A stretch of DNA of 64,000 nt, taken from assembly GCA_012295275.1 (NCBI GenBank), contig CM022672.1, forward strand, positions 34,873,999 to 34,937,998, in the 5' to 3' direction. A model generated the notes under the pieces. It saw nothing but the letters and a program-made list of their open reading frames with translations. It ran no database searches and had not been told where the DNA came from. This document shows positions 33,591-49,077 of this stretch, piece by piece; position 1 is the first letter of the stretch, and each line of letters starts with the position of its first letter. A program made the translations under genes and the position numbers. This DNA comes from Chrysomallon squamiferum. Its lineage: Eukaryota > Mollusca > Gastropoda > Neomphalida > Peltospiridae.

Positions 33591-33737
33591 CTGTACAATC
33601 TATTCCGTCCCAGCCTGTCTGACATTGTCCACTACATGATCCAGTGTCTGTAGGACAGCTTTGTTGAGAATTCAAACAGTGACGATCTTTACACAGTTTG
33701 TTACAGCTAGTACCATAAGTTGTACCTGACTGACACA
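33591..33737 (-). CDS. Locus 4 EGF-like exon (CQSGTTYGTSC)
   Basis: Forty-nine codons: KLCKDRHCLNSQQSC, DTGSCSGQC, QTGWDGIDC. Nearly identical to the exon at 34672-34818. Confidence 0.85.
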
Positions 33738-34199
33738 CTGAAAGCACCGAAGAAATCGTATAAATAAAATAATTATTAGGCTGTAGTCAAAAAATATATT
33801 TTGTAGTCATTTCTTCTTTAAATTAGATTAATACAAATAACTAGAAATAATGATTAACAGAAAATAAAGTGGTATTATATAGCACGACAGTACTCAGCAA
33901 TACAAATATATAACATCTTTATAAACAATTAGTAATTACAATTTGCATGAATTGGTAACTGAGTCAATTAACTTTTATTATTTGCTATGAACATTTAAAA
34001 AAAAATATAAATCACAAATGTGAAAGATTTTTAAAATACAGTATCAGTGTTTGTTATTATTATTGTTATTGCTATATTGTTGTTGTTGTTTTTGTTCCAA
34101 CAATCAACCGACTGACTGATCAACACTCCAACTCATCTACAGAATAACTACACAAAATAGCCAACTATATTTAACACATATTTAATATACATACATCCT

Positions 34200-34260
<61 letters not shown>

Positions 34261-34671
34261 ATGTATATATATACACACACAGTGACTGGCTGCGCTTACA
34301 AAAGTTAAGTTTAAACATAATGTGATATGTACATGTAAATTAGGTTTCATAAATCTATAAATAAAATGTCATACGCGGTTTACTCAAGTTCGAAAAGAAG
34401 TGCGTTCCTAAATATGACACGAAAGGAATAATAATTATACGTAAAATATAGAATAGGGACTGAATCTGTTCTGACATTTTCCTCTTAGCATAAATTCACT
34501 GTACATTTCTGTGTTTATACCCCATCTCCTCGCACCCTCTCCCGAAGGAAAGAAAAACTGCAAGCTCAAATTAGAGTTACTTAAACATTTTAAAAGGCTT
34601 CTTTTCTTTTATTCATTTTGTTAATATATATTTTTTTTTATTCCATGTTTTTTGCTAAAATGTTTAATTAC

Positions 34672-34818
34672 CTGTACAATCTATTCCATCCCAGCCTGGT
34701 TTGCATTGTCCACTACATGATCCAGTGTCTGTAGGACAGCTTTGTTGAGAATTCAAACAGTGACGATCTTTACACAGTTTGTTACAGTTAGTACCATAAG
34801 TTGTACCTGACTGACACA
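34672..34818 (-). CDS. Locus 4 EGF-like exon (CQSGTTYGTNC)
   Basis: Forty-nine codons: KLCKDRHCLNSQQSC, DTGSCSGQC, KPGWDGIDC. Phase 1-1. Confidence 0.85.
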
Positions 34819-36143
34819 CTGAAAACATCGAAGAAATCGAATAACTAAAATAATTCATTTGTCTTTAATGAATCATATATTTCTGCAATTCTTTCTTTTT
34901 TAAATCAGATTAACAGAAATAACTGGAAATAATGATCAACAGAAAATAAAGTAGCATCATATCGCACGACTTTGTTTTACAGATATATATTATTTTTATA
35001 AACATTAAGAAAATATCAGTAAAACAAAGAAAACAACAACAAAAAGAGAAGTGTTTAAAATAACTTTGACATTGCAGAGAATATTATTCATAAGTCGAAT
35101 AAAATTAAATATAATTTAGGATTAAAATATAATTCTCTCTCTGTATCTCTATGTATCTCTCCATCTATGCGTCTCTGTATGTATATCTATCTATCTAAAT
35201 AAGTATCTATCTAATCATATATCTATCTCTGTGTACCTTCTACGTCTATAGCTATCTATTCCTCCATTTATTTCTTCGTCTATATATCAAAGTTTGTATC
35301 TATCTATCTCTTTAGGTATCTATATGTCCACGTTTTTATGGACCCATCCATGTGTCCATCAGTGAAGAAATACAACAAAGTGTCCAGGTACTCACAATAC
35401 ATCGAATACCTACTAAAGTACCTTCCTAATTTATATCATATCACAGCTTTTAAACTGATATGTAACAAAACCAATAAAAGTAATATGTATCAGTCAAAAA
35501 TATAAATCGACTGATCAACACTCAAATGATGTACAGAATAACAACAAAAAATAGCCAGATATATTTAATATACATACCTGCATATGTGTGTGTGTGTGTG
35601 CAGATAGATAGATATAATAAACGTAATATGTATCATCAAAAATATAAATTACCAACCATCAACTGACTGACAAGATCAACACTCCAAATGATGTACAAAA
35701 AAATAAATAAAAAAATACCCATATATAATATATATTTAATATACACAGAGTGAAACTGGCTGCTCCAACAAAAGCTCTGTTTAACCATCATAAAACATAA
35801 TGGGATACGTACATATAAATTAACTTTCATTAAGCTATAAATAAAATGTCATACGTGTTTTACTCGTTCTGAAAGAATAGTGCTCGAAAACGTGACACAG
35901 AAGGAATAATAATTACATGTAAAACATAAAATAGGGATTGAATTTGTTGGGAATGTTGGTCTTAACATAACTTCAATGTACATTTTTGTGTTTATATCTC
36001 TCTCTTCGCTTCCTCCCCTGAAGGAAACAAAAGCTGACACTTCAAATTAGAGTTACATAGACAGTTTAGAGCTATTTATTATTTGTTTTCATTTTGTTAT
36101 ATTTTTATTTTGTTACCTTACTTTTAGAATAATGTTTAATTAC

Positions 36144-36293
36144 CTGTACAGTCTATTCGATCCCAGCCTGATTTACAGTGTCCATTACATGATCCAGTGT
36201 CTGTAGGACAGCTTTGTTGAGAATTCAAACAGTGACGATCTTTACACAGTTTGTTACAGTTAGTACCATAAGTTATACCTGACTGACACATGA
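36144..36293 (-). CDS. Locus 4 EGF-like exon (MCQSGITYGTNC)
   Basis: Fifty codons: KLCKDRHCLNSQQSC, DTGSCNGHC, KSGWDRIDC. Phase 1-1. Confidence 0.85.
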
Positions 36294-36818
36294 CTAAAAC
36301 ATAAATAAAGTAAGCAAATGAAAGTAAAGAAGACACATGAATAATGCTTTTCAAAAGATAAAACTGGTTGATCAATCATAACATGTATTTTCTTCTTTGT
36401 GTAATACATATCTGATGTTTATCCATTTTTATAATACGAAACAATATGATTCGGATGTCATTTAATCCCCTCCTTCATTTGAATGTTAAATATATTTCTT
36501 TTTAAATTGTGCACCTGTTCTTATATTTACTGATATCATCACAAATACTTAGAATCACTTGTGTCCATATTGTAATAACAGATGAGGATCAGAACTTATT
36601 ATGCAAATATTAATTAATTTTAGGTAATTTTATTTTTAAATATGTATGGAATTAATTAATATTTGCATCTGTCCTTTTTCGTTATTTTCTATTTTTTTCT
36701 TATACAAATATAATATTTAAATGATTTCAAATGGTAGCAAAGTTATTAATAAATGTTATTCCGTAAATAATTGTGTGTTTTTGGTGTAAAGATAGTCAAA
36801 TCTAAAATGTTTAATTAC

Positions 36819-36954
36819 CTGTACAATCTATTCCATCCCAGCCTGGTTTGCAGTGTCCACTACATGATCCAGTTTTGTTGAGAATTCAAACAGTGACGAT
36901 CTTTACACAGTTTTTTACAGTTAGTACCATAAGTTGTACCTGACTGACACATAA
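36819..36954 (-). pseudogene. Locus 4 EGF-like exon with 14-bp deletion
   Basis: Clear EGF exon with intact splice sites, but 136 bp instead of 150. A 14-bp stretch around the PTDTGS codons (near 36873) is missing, which breaks frame if the exon is included. Confidence 0.7.
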
Positions 36955-37950
36955 CTAAAATATAAATAAAGTAAGCAAGTAACTCATTTGTTTTTCTAAT
37001 TGTATCCCTTCATTTATATCTCTGTTTGCTACGCATTTTAAATAATAGAGAAGAAAATATTATATTCAGAATAGTTATTTAATGTTAAAAACTAACCAGC
37101 CGTTACCCTCAAATTAAAAACAGCAACAACAACAATAATAATAATAATAATAATAATAATGTTAAAACACAGACACATACATATATATGTAGGGATTAAA
37201 GTAAAGTAAATAAGTAAATAAATAAATAAATAAATGTGTAAAATAATTTTCATACATTCATTATCGATAACAGTGAACACATTTCTAGAAAAAAAAAGAA
37301 TAATAATGATAATATTAATCATAATAATAATTTAGAAAACACCCAAAATGACAAATAACTCAAAACACACAGTAAACTCGTCAACGTCCAGCGACTTCTT
37401 GCTGCAGTGTAAAGCTGAGTGGGATTTTTGATATAATCTATGAATTCATTATCTAGATTCTCAATTAAGAAAATCATTTTCGTTAATTTTGCGAGAAAGA
37501 TGTGCTTCACAAAATATTGATCATCTCTATCCAGTTTTCTCGAAAATCACCTACAAATTATCATTTGATGTTGAGATGACAGTTCATTCTGGGACTTAAT
37601 TTGTTCAGTGAAAGGAGATGCAAGTCAACTGTTAGGAGACGTTGAACAGTCAGTGTTAGTTTCTACACATCATGGATTTTCTCTGACCGAGCAAAGTTGA
37701 CTGTTTGCTTACTTGAACCAACACTTCTCCTTCTACCACTGTGTCCTTTGTTCACACTACAAAGTTTTCACAGTGCAAAACTTAGCAACAGTTCAGTCAT
37801 TTGTTTTTTCTTTATCGCTTGAGCTATATTGTAAATTCTTCGATATTGGACTTGTACAGTTGAATTAACCCTTACACGTTTCGGCCCATTAGATGCAAAC
37901 AAGACAAAATTGTTCTATAAATTCTGACTCTGTACTTATGATTTAGTTAC

Positions 37951-38088
37951 CTGTACAATCAACTCCACTCCATCCAGCCTGACATCCTCCATTACAAGAA
38001 CCTGTGTCAGCAGGACACGAATCAGACTGACAATGACGACTGTTACACAGTTTGTTACACTCAGAACCGTAAAATCCTGTTTGACACG
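37951..38088 (-). CDS. Locus 4 EGF-like exon 1 (CQTGFYGSEC)
   Basis: Forty-six codons: NKLCNSRHCQSDSC, DTGSCNGGC, QAGWSGVDC. Phase 1-1, donor gtaact. The intact counterpart of the frameshifted 3574-3718 exon. Confidence 0.85.
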
Positions 38089-38156
38089 CTGAAAAATGTA
38101 AACAGAACTAAAAAATTAAATATCAGTGCGACTATATAAACGTGGAAGTGAACAAA

Positions 38157-38192
<36 letters not shown>

Positions 38193-38276
38193 ATTAAACA
38201 CAACAAATAAAAAATATATATAAAATAAAAAAGTTTAAAAAAATATTAAGAGAAAAAACGAAAAAAAAAAACGAAT

Positions 38277-38331
<55 letters not shown>

Positions 38332-38620
38332 GGACGAACAAAAACATGTGTGTGTATATATATAAGTAAACGTGTTTTAAGGTAGAGGGGAGGTATTAGT
38401 ATTAAGAATATTTTGAAAACTGTGTGTGTGAAGTTATCTTCCAATTTCTTACACTCAAATTTAGAGCAACACAAGTCATAGCTGTATGAACTACTAATCA
38501 TGTGCTTTCTATCTAGCATGCAATAATGAACTCTTCCTCTCAAATGTTACACAGTCAGCTTAGGGAATAATTAAGCAACTCCCTACTAACAATAAAGAAA
38601 CATATATATATATTTATATA

Positions 38621-40024
38621 CTCTAACAAAAAAGAAACACAAAAGTAGATTTTATTGACGTTGGGAATATCTATCTAATGGATCAACAGAAAGTAGCAGA
38701 AAAGGTTAAAGTTCAAGGTTATAACAGTATACTATCAATTCCTTGTGTGCCCACCATGGGAGTTCAGAACTGCCTGATATCTCCTTAGCATTGCAGTAAT
38801 GACATTACGAATTACACCTTGTGGAATGGTGCCCCACTCTGTCTGTAGTAATATCGCCAAATGAGCACGATTCTGAGGCTGTGGTTGATGCTGCTATCCC
38901 ACTCATCCCATAAATGTTCTATAAGGGTCAAATCGTGAGATTTAGAGGGCCAGGACAGGACCTGAATGTTATTGTTGTGTAGGTACGCTGTTGTGAGCTG
39001 TATGTGGTCTCGCATTGTCGTGCTGGAATACACCGTTACCATTATTCATAATTGGAGGGACATGGGGCTGCAAATATACATCTCGGTATCTCTGTGCCGT
39101 TAAATTGCCTTGGATGTGACCCTAGTTGGTCCTGCCAGTGTATGAGATTGCTGCCAACAGCATCACACTACCACCACCAAATCTGTCAGCTTCCTGTATG
39201 CAGTTTGCAGCAAAACGTTCACCACGACGTCTGTAAACTCAACATCTTCCATCAGCTCAACGAAGCAGAAATCGGGCCTCGTCTCTAAACCAGACAGTTC
39301 TCCATCGTAATTGAGGCCAGACTCTGTGCACTTGTCACCACTGACGTCGTAGTCGACGATGTTGTTGAGTCAAAACCACTCTTCTTACAGGCCGTCTGCC
39401 TCGAGTAAACGATTGCGCACTGTCTGAGCCGATATTCTACGCAGACCTGGTATTGCTGAAGCAGTAGAGGTAGCCGTGGTGTTCTTTCCCGTAGATAAAG
39501 TACCCGTATGTAGAGGTCCTGGGCCCTGGTGGTTACACGTGGTCTACCTGACTGGGACGATCACGTGTTGTTTGGTGTTGCTGTAACCGATACCACAATC
39601 TCAAGATGATGCTTGGGGATACATGGAACACCCGGGCTACGGCCGAGAAGGATTCGCCAGCTTGTAAACGCCTGATGGCGTTGTGTCGTTGCGGTTCACT
39701 CAGTCGTGGCATTTGTTTGATGTTTGGTCAGAACAAAAATAACGAACAGAAGTATTCGAAGACCTTGCATTTTTATAACCCTCGTATTCAAGTTTCTTGT
39801 GCCACACGTGCACATGCACTGGTAACGTGGTTTGCAAGCGTGGATGTTTTGGCTAATAAACATGATCATAGCCTTTATTTTGTGTTACCTGCTTTTTGCT
39901 GACTGTAACAAAAGCTATACGTTTGAATCGCCAAATGCCATTATATTTATAGTTTGTACCATCGATATGTGTCAGTTTACAATAGTTATCTAAGAAATCA
40001 TTTTGCGATTCTTTTTTGGGAGAA
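38621..40024 (-). mobile_element. Tc1/mariner-like DNA transposon
   Basis: Imperfect terminal inverted repeats: 38623-38644 against the reverse complement of 40001-40022 (18 of 22 match), both flanked by TA-rich sequence, as expected for TA target duplication. It encloses a decayed transposase. It lies in the intron between the lectin and first EGF exon of locus 4 and is absent from the same intron of locus 1. Confidence 0.8.
38735..39712 (-). pseudogene. Tc1-like transposase (decayed)
   Basis: From an ATG at 39712 (MPRLSEPQRHNAIRRL, an HTH start) through VYRRRGERFA and DRFGGGSVM, the catalytic DNARPHTA block, and IEHLWDE near the end, finishing with a TGA at 38735-38737. About 326 codons, near the family's usual length of about 340. 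Several frameshifts and stops (for example after VDHV and before ADGR) inactivate it. Confidence 0.85.
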
Positions 40025-40543
40025 TATATATATATTGCACTATTACATCACATATTATATTACAGTATTACATCAGATATCAGTATATAAAGTGTTCAGA
40101 TAAGTCCAGCAGGTGACAGTTTCAGTAATATTACTGAGTTGACTGTGTAACAACTATGTTTATAAAAAAACGGGAGACAATCAAACCGAAATGTGGTCTA
40201 AGTACCGTTCAGTGTTTATTTTAATTCTGTGATAATGAAATAGTTGTTAGCATTTAATAAGAAAAAGGGATTTTAATGAAAATACCATAAATCCACAAAA
40301 TTGAAATATATGAAAGATATTTAATAAAGCACAATAATTACGTCAGAATAAATTCAAATTAGTAACAAAAATATGACGTCATCTAAACATTAATGTAAGT
40401 TCTTTGTTTTCTTTTTTCCCGGTGTATTATTAAATATAATAGTTTCTTATATGTTTTAAATTTCTACTGAGTTCCTGCAGTTCCAGTATTCAATATAGTA
40501 GTAATTAGTACTAATGACAAATATCAATTCTGTGTTGAATTAC

Positions 40544-40765
40544 CGTAGACTTCCACTTCTACAAAGTCCAGTGCTGTCGATTTTCCATTATCTGTTCCTT
40601 GATAAACAGTCACATATCTAGTGTTGACGTTACAAGTGATGCTCACAGTTTCAGGAATATCAGTTCCATCTTTTCTACCAGTAACAGTACCACACAGATG
40701 TCCTGTGTTAGACTGTCTCGCTGCTGTGTTAGCATAAACCTGTACACCATTTCTTCTCCATTTAA
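40544..40765 (-). CDS. Locus 4 lectin exon b
   Basis: Seventy-four codons: WRRNGVQVYAN, GHLCGTVTGRKDGTDI, NTRYVTVYQGTDN, LDFVEVEVYG. Phase 1-1. Confidence 0.88.
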
Positions 40766-41481
40766 CTAAATTAGATACAATTCAGTGTTACAGTGTACTT
40801 ACAAACAATACGAGAACTAGAAATACCATCAAACAGAGCAATGAAATACAATTCATTTCATACTTTTATTAATAAATTCAAATAACATTTGCAAAAACGA
40901 AAATGAAATAAAAATACCACATTCAAGGACGTTCACTATATGAATGAATGAATAAATAAATAAATAAATAAACAAGAAGAAAAAGGAATTCCATGAAGAA
41001 AACAAATTTTTGAATAATTTTAATGAAAAGGTTTAATGTTTATAAACTGTGTCGTTAAAACTTGTTTATACAGAAGTCACTTTGAGAAGAGACGTTCAGA
41101 AGTGTTCATACAAACTTGGACTCTGCTGGTAAAACGTTATTACTACAACTGATGCAGTCAGTCTAGAATAAAACTTTGGAAACATGATCTTAAGCTGCTA
41201 TTTTCGGATAAAATATGGACATGTGGATTTTGAAACAAAAACAAAAACAACATTGACATCAGTAATTGAATAGTGATGTCATGGAAACATTATAAACACA
41301 AATTGTAGCTAATTTTATAATCTGTAACATGCAGAAATAATTATACAACAACAAAACAAAAACAAAAAACAAAAAGTGTGAAACACTGATGTCCATCTCT
41401 CTAACTTAAAAGTTAAAATTAACAAACAAAATTATTTGTTATGACTAATATTTACATTCATACTTTAATATTCATACTTAC

Positions 41482-41688
41482 AATCATTTCTGAAATATAT
41501 TTTAACTTCATGGATAAAGTAAGTTTTTTCTAAATCTACTTCCCACCACGTGTAAGGCTGGTTTGTATCTGTGTTTATAACTCTACGCCAATCTCCACTG
41601 GTTTGTCCATCAACGCCTCTTGAAGCAAGATTTTCATAACCCGGGAAATAAGAATTTTGATACACATTTTTATTCCGAGCTACGTTTA
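41482..41688 (-). CDS. Locus 4 lectin exon a
   Basis: Sixty-nine codons: NVARNKNVYQNS, GVDGQTSGDW, QPYTWWEVDLEKTYFIHEV. Phase 1-1. The loop GQTSGDW differs from loci 1 and 3 (GKTSGTW, GKTRGTW). Confidence 0.88.
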
Positions 41689-43648
<1,960 letters not shown>

Positions 43649-43727
43649 CATATCCAGCTGTCGTCTTTCCTGACTGGAAAATCAAACAACAAACTAGAAA
43701 CTGAAGACTTATCCAGCACCCAGCCAT
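43649..43727 (-). CDS. Locus 4 signal-peptide exon
   Basis: 79 bp: MAGCWISLQFLVCCLIFQ then SGKTTAGY; donor gtatat. Same start and length as loci 2, 3 and 6. Confidence 0.85.
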
Positions 43728-43970
43728 AGTGAAAATGTTTCACAGAGAAACCAAACCTGAAGTAAAACTACGACCTGACACAAGACTCGTTTTCATGACT
43801 CACCAGTGAGAAAAGGTGAAAACACACTCTAATATATTCTGTTTCAAAGTTCATACAAACATGATTTGAACAGAGTTATGTAATTCTGTTAAATTAAACA
43901 CACTGAGATTAAATCTGGATCTAGGAAAACAGGTTTTACTCGTACAAAAGTTACGTCACAATACACAGAA
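43728..43970 (-). promoter_or_regulatory. Conserved 5' flank of locus 4
   Basis: Minus-strand flank nearly identical to that of locus 3, with the CTTGTGTCAG block. Likely promoter and 5' UTR. Confidence 0.5.
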
Positions 43971-44399
43971 TACTTTTCATATGCATTCTGTCTAGTATTT
44001 ACAGAGATACATAATGCGAAATCGTTTAATTTATGAGGAATGTTTGACCTAGACCGATTGACGCAAACTATTGCTATGCCGTCACTGTTCATGCGATAAA
44101 ATAAATGATAATAATACAAATTGTTGTATTTAATGTAATATAAACGTATTATTCATACACAAAGGTATATGTAACAAACAGCACAATGATACATAATCTT
44201 TTACTTCGCCGTAAGTTGTCTTTCAGACAAGAGAGGACTAGGTCGAGTGTAGTGAAAACAGATCAGTTGACTCTTCTATAACGAGACAAAAGTTTCAAGC
44301 TAAGAGTTCAGTACTTAATGTGATTCACAACACGTATCTGCGACAGGCATGCATGGATAATATTAGAAATGATCTGGTGGAGTTTATGCATTGACGAGT

Positions 44400-44655
44400 A
44401 ACCTCTTTCTATTACAGTGTCACAATTCATACGTATTTCTTTTTATCAGCATAATCACTGCATATGTAGATATTTTAGGATTGAATATCCAGTGTTATGT
44501 ACGTCTGAAAAAACTCTGTACACAGATAATATTCGAGAACGCACTGGCGCCGGAAAACCTCACAAAATACGTCACATGTCGCTGTTGAGACTCGAACGTA
44601 TGACACCCATCCGCCCCAGGCGTACTAAGTTAACGCTCGGCCATCAAGACAACTG
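44400..44655 (-). mobile_element. tRNA-derived SINE-like sequence
   Basis: Minus-strand copy of the block at 24590-24835, with the tRNA-like head near 44655-44575 partly deleted between A and B boxes. Confidence 0.6.
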
Positions 44656-44660
44656 GATGT

Positions 44661-45445
44661 ATTGTATGTATGTCTGTATGTATGTGTGTGTGTATGTGTG
44701 TGAATGTGTGTGTATGTATGTATTATGTGTGTATGTATATGTATGTATGTATGTATATGTATGTATAGATTTATGTATGGATGTATGGATGTATGGATGT
44801 ATGTATGCATGTATGTATGTATGTATATGTATGTATAGATATATGTATGTATGTATGTATGGATGGATGTATGGGATGTATGGATGTATGTTTGTATGTA
44901 TGGATGTATGTATGTTTATGTATGTATGTATGGGTGTATGTATGTATGTACGTATGTATGTATGTATGTATTACGTATGTATGTATATATGTATGTATGT
45001 ATGTATGTATATGTATGTATGTCTGTATGTTTGTATGTCTGTATGTATTTATGTCTATGTGTATGTGTGCATGTACGGATGTATGTATGTGTGTGTATGC
45101 ATGTATGTATGTGTGTACGTATATATGTTTGTCGGTATGTATGTATATATGTGTGTATGTATGTATGTGTGTGTGTGTATATATATGTATGTATGTATGT
45201 GTGTATGTATGTATGTGTGTAGGTATGTATGTTTGTATGTATGTAGGTGAGTGTGTGTGTGTTGTATTATGTATGTATGTCTGTCTGTATGTATGTGTAT
45301 ATGTAGGTGAGTGTGTGTGTGTTGTATTATGTATGTATGTATTTATTTATGTATATATGTATGTATGTGTGTTTTTGTGTCAGTCGAAATGTATGTATGT
45401 TTGCGTGCGTCTGCGTATGCTATATGCATATACGTGCATGTATGT
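44661..45445. repeat. (TATG)n microsatellite, about 0.8 kb
   Basis: Long tetranucleotide array with interspersed TG runs; the 277-residue Cys/Met/Tyr/Val open frame through it is spurious. Confidence 0.95.
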
Positions 45446-45590
45446 ATGCATGTATCAACGTTAGGGTTCCCATTTCCAAGTCAGTACTTAATGTGATTCA
45501 CATCTATGACAAGCATTAATGAATAAATGTTTGAAACGAGCTGGTGGACTTTGTAGACTGTGTGATCTCTTCCTATTACAATGTCAGCAG

Positions 45591-45642
<52 letters not shown>

Positions 45643-45851
45643 ATTTCAAACACAGAAACAAGTTGAATAACATATTCAGACAAGGTGAATATTTTCTATC
45701 TCTACCTCCAGTAACAGAGATTTTCTGTTACATTCTCTCACTTACTATGTACCTGTAATAAACAGAATGAACAGAAGAAAAAAAGTTTGTATAAAATACA
45801 GAAACAAATAAAAGATAATAATAATTAAAAAGGTAATAGTAATAATAATAA

Positions 45852-45886
<35 letters not shown>

Positions 45887-46220
45887 CAACAACAAAAGAT
45901 AATGAATAAATAATAAATATATTTAAAAAAAAAAAACGAAACCAGATATAAATCAGAAAGATCGTGTGCTTCTTTCAGCACTTTTTTCTGTGTTTATTTC
46001 CTTTTGAAAAAAGTGCTCAGATGAAAACAGAACGAGTAAAATAAAACTGGGCAACATGTCGAGCACGTTATACATTTCTCTTTCTGTTTATGCAAACCAG
46101 AAAACATAGATCACGGAGTTTTGCCCTGACCTCATTCTGACATTCCCACTCTTTAAAATGTTTAACTATTCGTGTATTTGCACTTTTCCCATGAGCATCT
46201 GGAAATAATAAATAAATCAA

Positions 46221-46372
46221 ATAAATAACAACTAGGTAGACAGGTAACTAGGTAGACAGATAACTAGGTAGACAGGTAACTAGGTAGCCAGGTAGCTAGG
46301 TAGACAGGTAACTAGGTAGACAGGTAACTAGGTAGACAGGTAACTAGGTAGACAGGTAACTAGGCAGGCAGG
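46221..46372. repeat. 16-bp minisatellite
   Basis: About nine tandem units of AACTAGGTAGACAGGT. Confidence 0.9.
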
Positions 46373-46589
46373 GAACTAGACGAAGGATGGATGATGAGTG
46401 GATGGAAGGACGCTTTCTTGGATTTATGGACTGACGGACATGGATGGATGGATGGATGGAATAGTGTCTGTGTGCTGAGTCTAATCAGACGTTCACAGAG
46501 AATATTGAAAATTCTAAACTACACAGAATCATACATAGGTGTAACGGCGTGATTGCTGCACACCGTTCATGATTTATGTAATTTTGTTT

Positions 46590-47880
46590 TGCTGTTGTTG
46601 TAGTCGCTGTTCTTGTTCTTGTTCTTCTCCTTCTTCTTCTCTGTATGTGTCTGTTTGCGTGCAGGTACATCTCTATCTTGGTATGCTTGTATTAGTATCG
46701 AAGTGGTTGCCGTCGTACCGGTTGTTCGTAACGTCATTCCTGTACTTCTCATTATTGTTTTGTGCTTTTTATTAACTATTGTTCTTATTTTCTTAGAGTG
46801 CACATCCTATTTCCAAGTAAATTAATCTTACTTTCTTACTGTGCCGTCGTTGTCGTTATTTCTGCTTCTGCTCGATGTTATTGGTATACTTCTGCTTATT
46901 CTGTTAACATTTCTATTAATTGTTAGTCTCACTTTCAGTGTGCACATCCTGTATTTAAGCATTGTGTTACTATATCTATTAACGCCTGAGTAAGTAACTA
47001 CCTACCTGCCTAGCTATATTCCTGCCTATCTCTCTTTATATATCTGTATGTACGTATCTTTGTATCTTTCAGTTAGTGTTGCTGTCGTTGCCGTCGTGCC
47101 AGCGTTGTTCCTAAGGTTATTTGTGTACTTCTAATTATTCTTTATCGCTTTTTCTTCTCACTGTCCTAGTCTGTTCATCCTTTATTAAAATATATTATTA
47201 TTATTTCTTAGTGTGCACACCCTATATTAAACTATATTATTATTATTTCTTAGTGTGCACACCCTATATTAAAATATATTATTATTATTTCTTAGTGTGC
47301 ACACCCTATATTAAAATATATTATTATTATTTCTTAGTGTGCACACCCTATATTAAAATATATTATTATTATTTCTTAGTGTGCACACCCTATATTAAAA
47401 TATATTATTATTATTTCTTACTGTGCACATCCTATATTAATATATATCATTATTATTTCTTAGTCTGCACATCCTATATTAAAATATATTATTAGTATTT
47501 CTTAGTGTGCACATCCTATATTAAAATATATTATTCTTATTTGTATTAACGTCGCTATCATTGTCGTTGTAACGGCGATGTTCTTAACGTTATTGGTGTA
47601 CTTCTCATTATTTTTTCGCGTTTTAATAACTATTTTTTCCTTATTTTCTGACAGTACGCATCCTACTTTAAAATATGTTATTAACATTTCTTTTAATTCC
47701 TAATTCCATACTGTGCACATGCTATTTCAGTATACATTATTCTTATTTCAGTCTTTTTCGTTATGAAACAAATATCAAACGACAAAGCAGAATGCATGAT
47801 GAATTATTCTGTAAATATTCTTATTTGTATTGATGTCGTTGCCGTTGTTTCGGTGTTCTACTTGATGTTGTTTGTCGTAA
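46590..47880. repeat. Higher-order repeat with an embedded 42-bp array
   Basis: A block of roughly 230-250 bp (GTCGTTGCCGTCGT-like start, GTACTTCT centre, GTGCACATCCTAT end) recurs from about 46600, 46850, 47080, 47550 and, partly, 47830. Between the third and fourth, the block's tail is tandemly repeated as 42-bp units (47185-47530). Confidence 0.75.
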
Positions 47881-48877
47881 ATTCATAATTTATGTACCCT
47901 CAACCTTTTCGAAAGGTTATCATCACGTGTTTAAGCGTGTAAGCCTAAAACGCAGACAAATTCAAACTTGTACGTGTGTGTCAAAACACCGGCTTATATC
48001 GGGTGTGAAAACAAGAACCCGCGGAATTTTTCATCATATATAACTTTACCAAATCAGAAAAATACTTTATGTCGTTCGTGTGTATCATCACTTACATATG
48101 ATTTATTCTATGTCATTTTGTTTTCGGAAATGGGACATATGAATTTATTGTAGTACTATATTTTTTAATTACTTACAAATAGTAGTAATTAGTATTTACA
48201 TTAAAATATTTCTTTAAGCACATGCAATATATTATTTAAAAAAGTATATTTCAAATAATTGTGTAAGAAAAATAAAGAAATGAGAAAAGAAAGAAACAAT
48301 AAATTTATTCCAATGGATATGAGATGGCGTTATTTGAATTAATAACAAGATACACAGCCTGGCTTTTAAACCTTACTTTTTGTGATTTCTTTATTATCCC
48401 CGTCACCATTCTCAGATGAGTCACATGCAGTATTAGCTACATTACACACAATAACACACACCAATGTATAAAAATATTGATAAAATATCTTCTAATCTGG
48501 ATATGTTGCAAGATGTACATATTTGTTTATAAAATACAAAGTTCACTTTAATTAAGACAAAATATATTAATAGCAATTAAGGAAATAATTAAGCCAAAAA
48601 GCCAATATTTAAAGAATATAATTGACATATTAATTATGAAACTATAAAATAATCGCAGATCAATACATACAAATAATATATAGTTTTTGTCACTAAGGAA
48701 AAACAAAGTTTCTGAGGCAAAACAGGAATAATCTAGCAATAAACTAGTTATTATGGCTTAATAATAATAATAATAATAATAAGAAGAAGAAGAAGAAGAA
48801 GAATATTGACAAGAACAATATGTAAATATCACAGAGCTTATCACTACATCAAACTAGAAGTTGTTGGCGTTTTTGTA

Positions 48878-49077
48878 NNNNNNNNNNNNNNNNNNNNNNN
48901 NNNNNNNNNNNNNNNNNNNNNNNNNNNNNNNNNNNNNNNNNNNNNNNNNNNNNNNNNNNNNNNNNNNNNNNNNNNNNNNNNNNNNNNNNNNNNNNNNNNN
49001 NNNNNNNNNNNNNNNNNNNNNNNNNNNNNNNNNNNNNNNNNNNNNNNNNNNNNNNNNNNNNNNNNNNNNNNNNNNNN
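48878..49077. other. Assembly gap (200 N)
   Basis: Placeholder gap. The right side continues as the locus 1-type intron (matches 12860 onward), while the left side does not match that locus. Confidence 0.95.

Larger units (their letters stand above)
43971..48877. other. Repeat-rich intergenic stretch upstream of locus 4
   Basis: No gene seen. Contains a SINE-like sequence (44400-44655, -), a TATG array (44661-45445), an AT run (45596-45640), AAT runs, a 16-bp minisatellite (46221-46372), a partial SINE-body copy (46465-46530) and a higher-order repeat (46560-47880). 47880-48877 shows nothing I recognise. Confidence 0.7.

Noticed and set aside
39052-39902. Plus-strand open frames of 78 and 98 residues
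   Set aside because: Antisense shadows of the minus-strand Tc1-like transposase relic.
44417-45250. Plus-strand open frame of 277 residues, mostly Cys/Met/Tyr/Val
   Set aside because: It runs through a SINE-like segment into the TATG microsatellite; low complexity, no homology.
47121-47495. Open frame of 124 residues with a 14-residue period
   Set aside because: The 42-bp tandem unit is a multiple of three, which keeps the frame open; no coding evidence.
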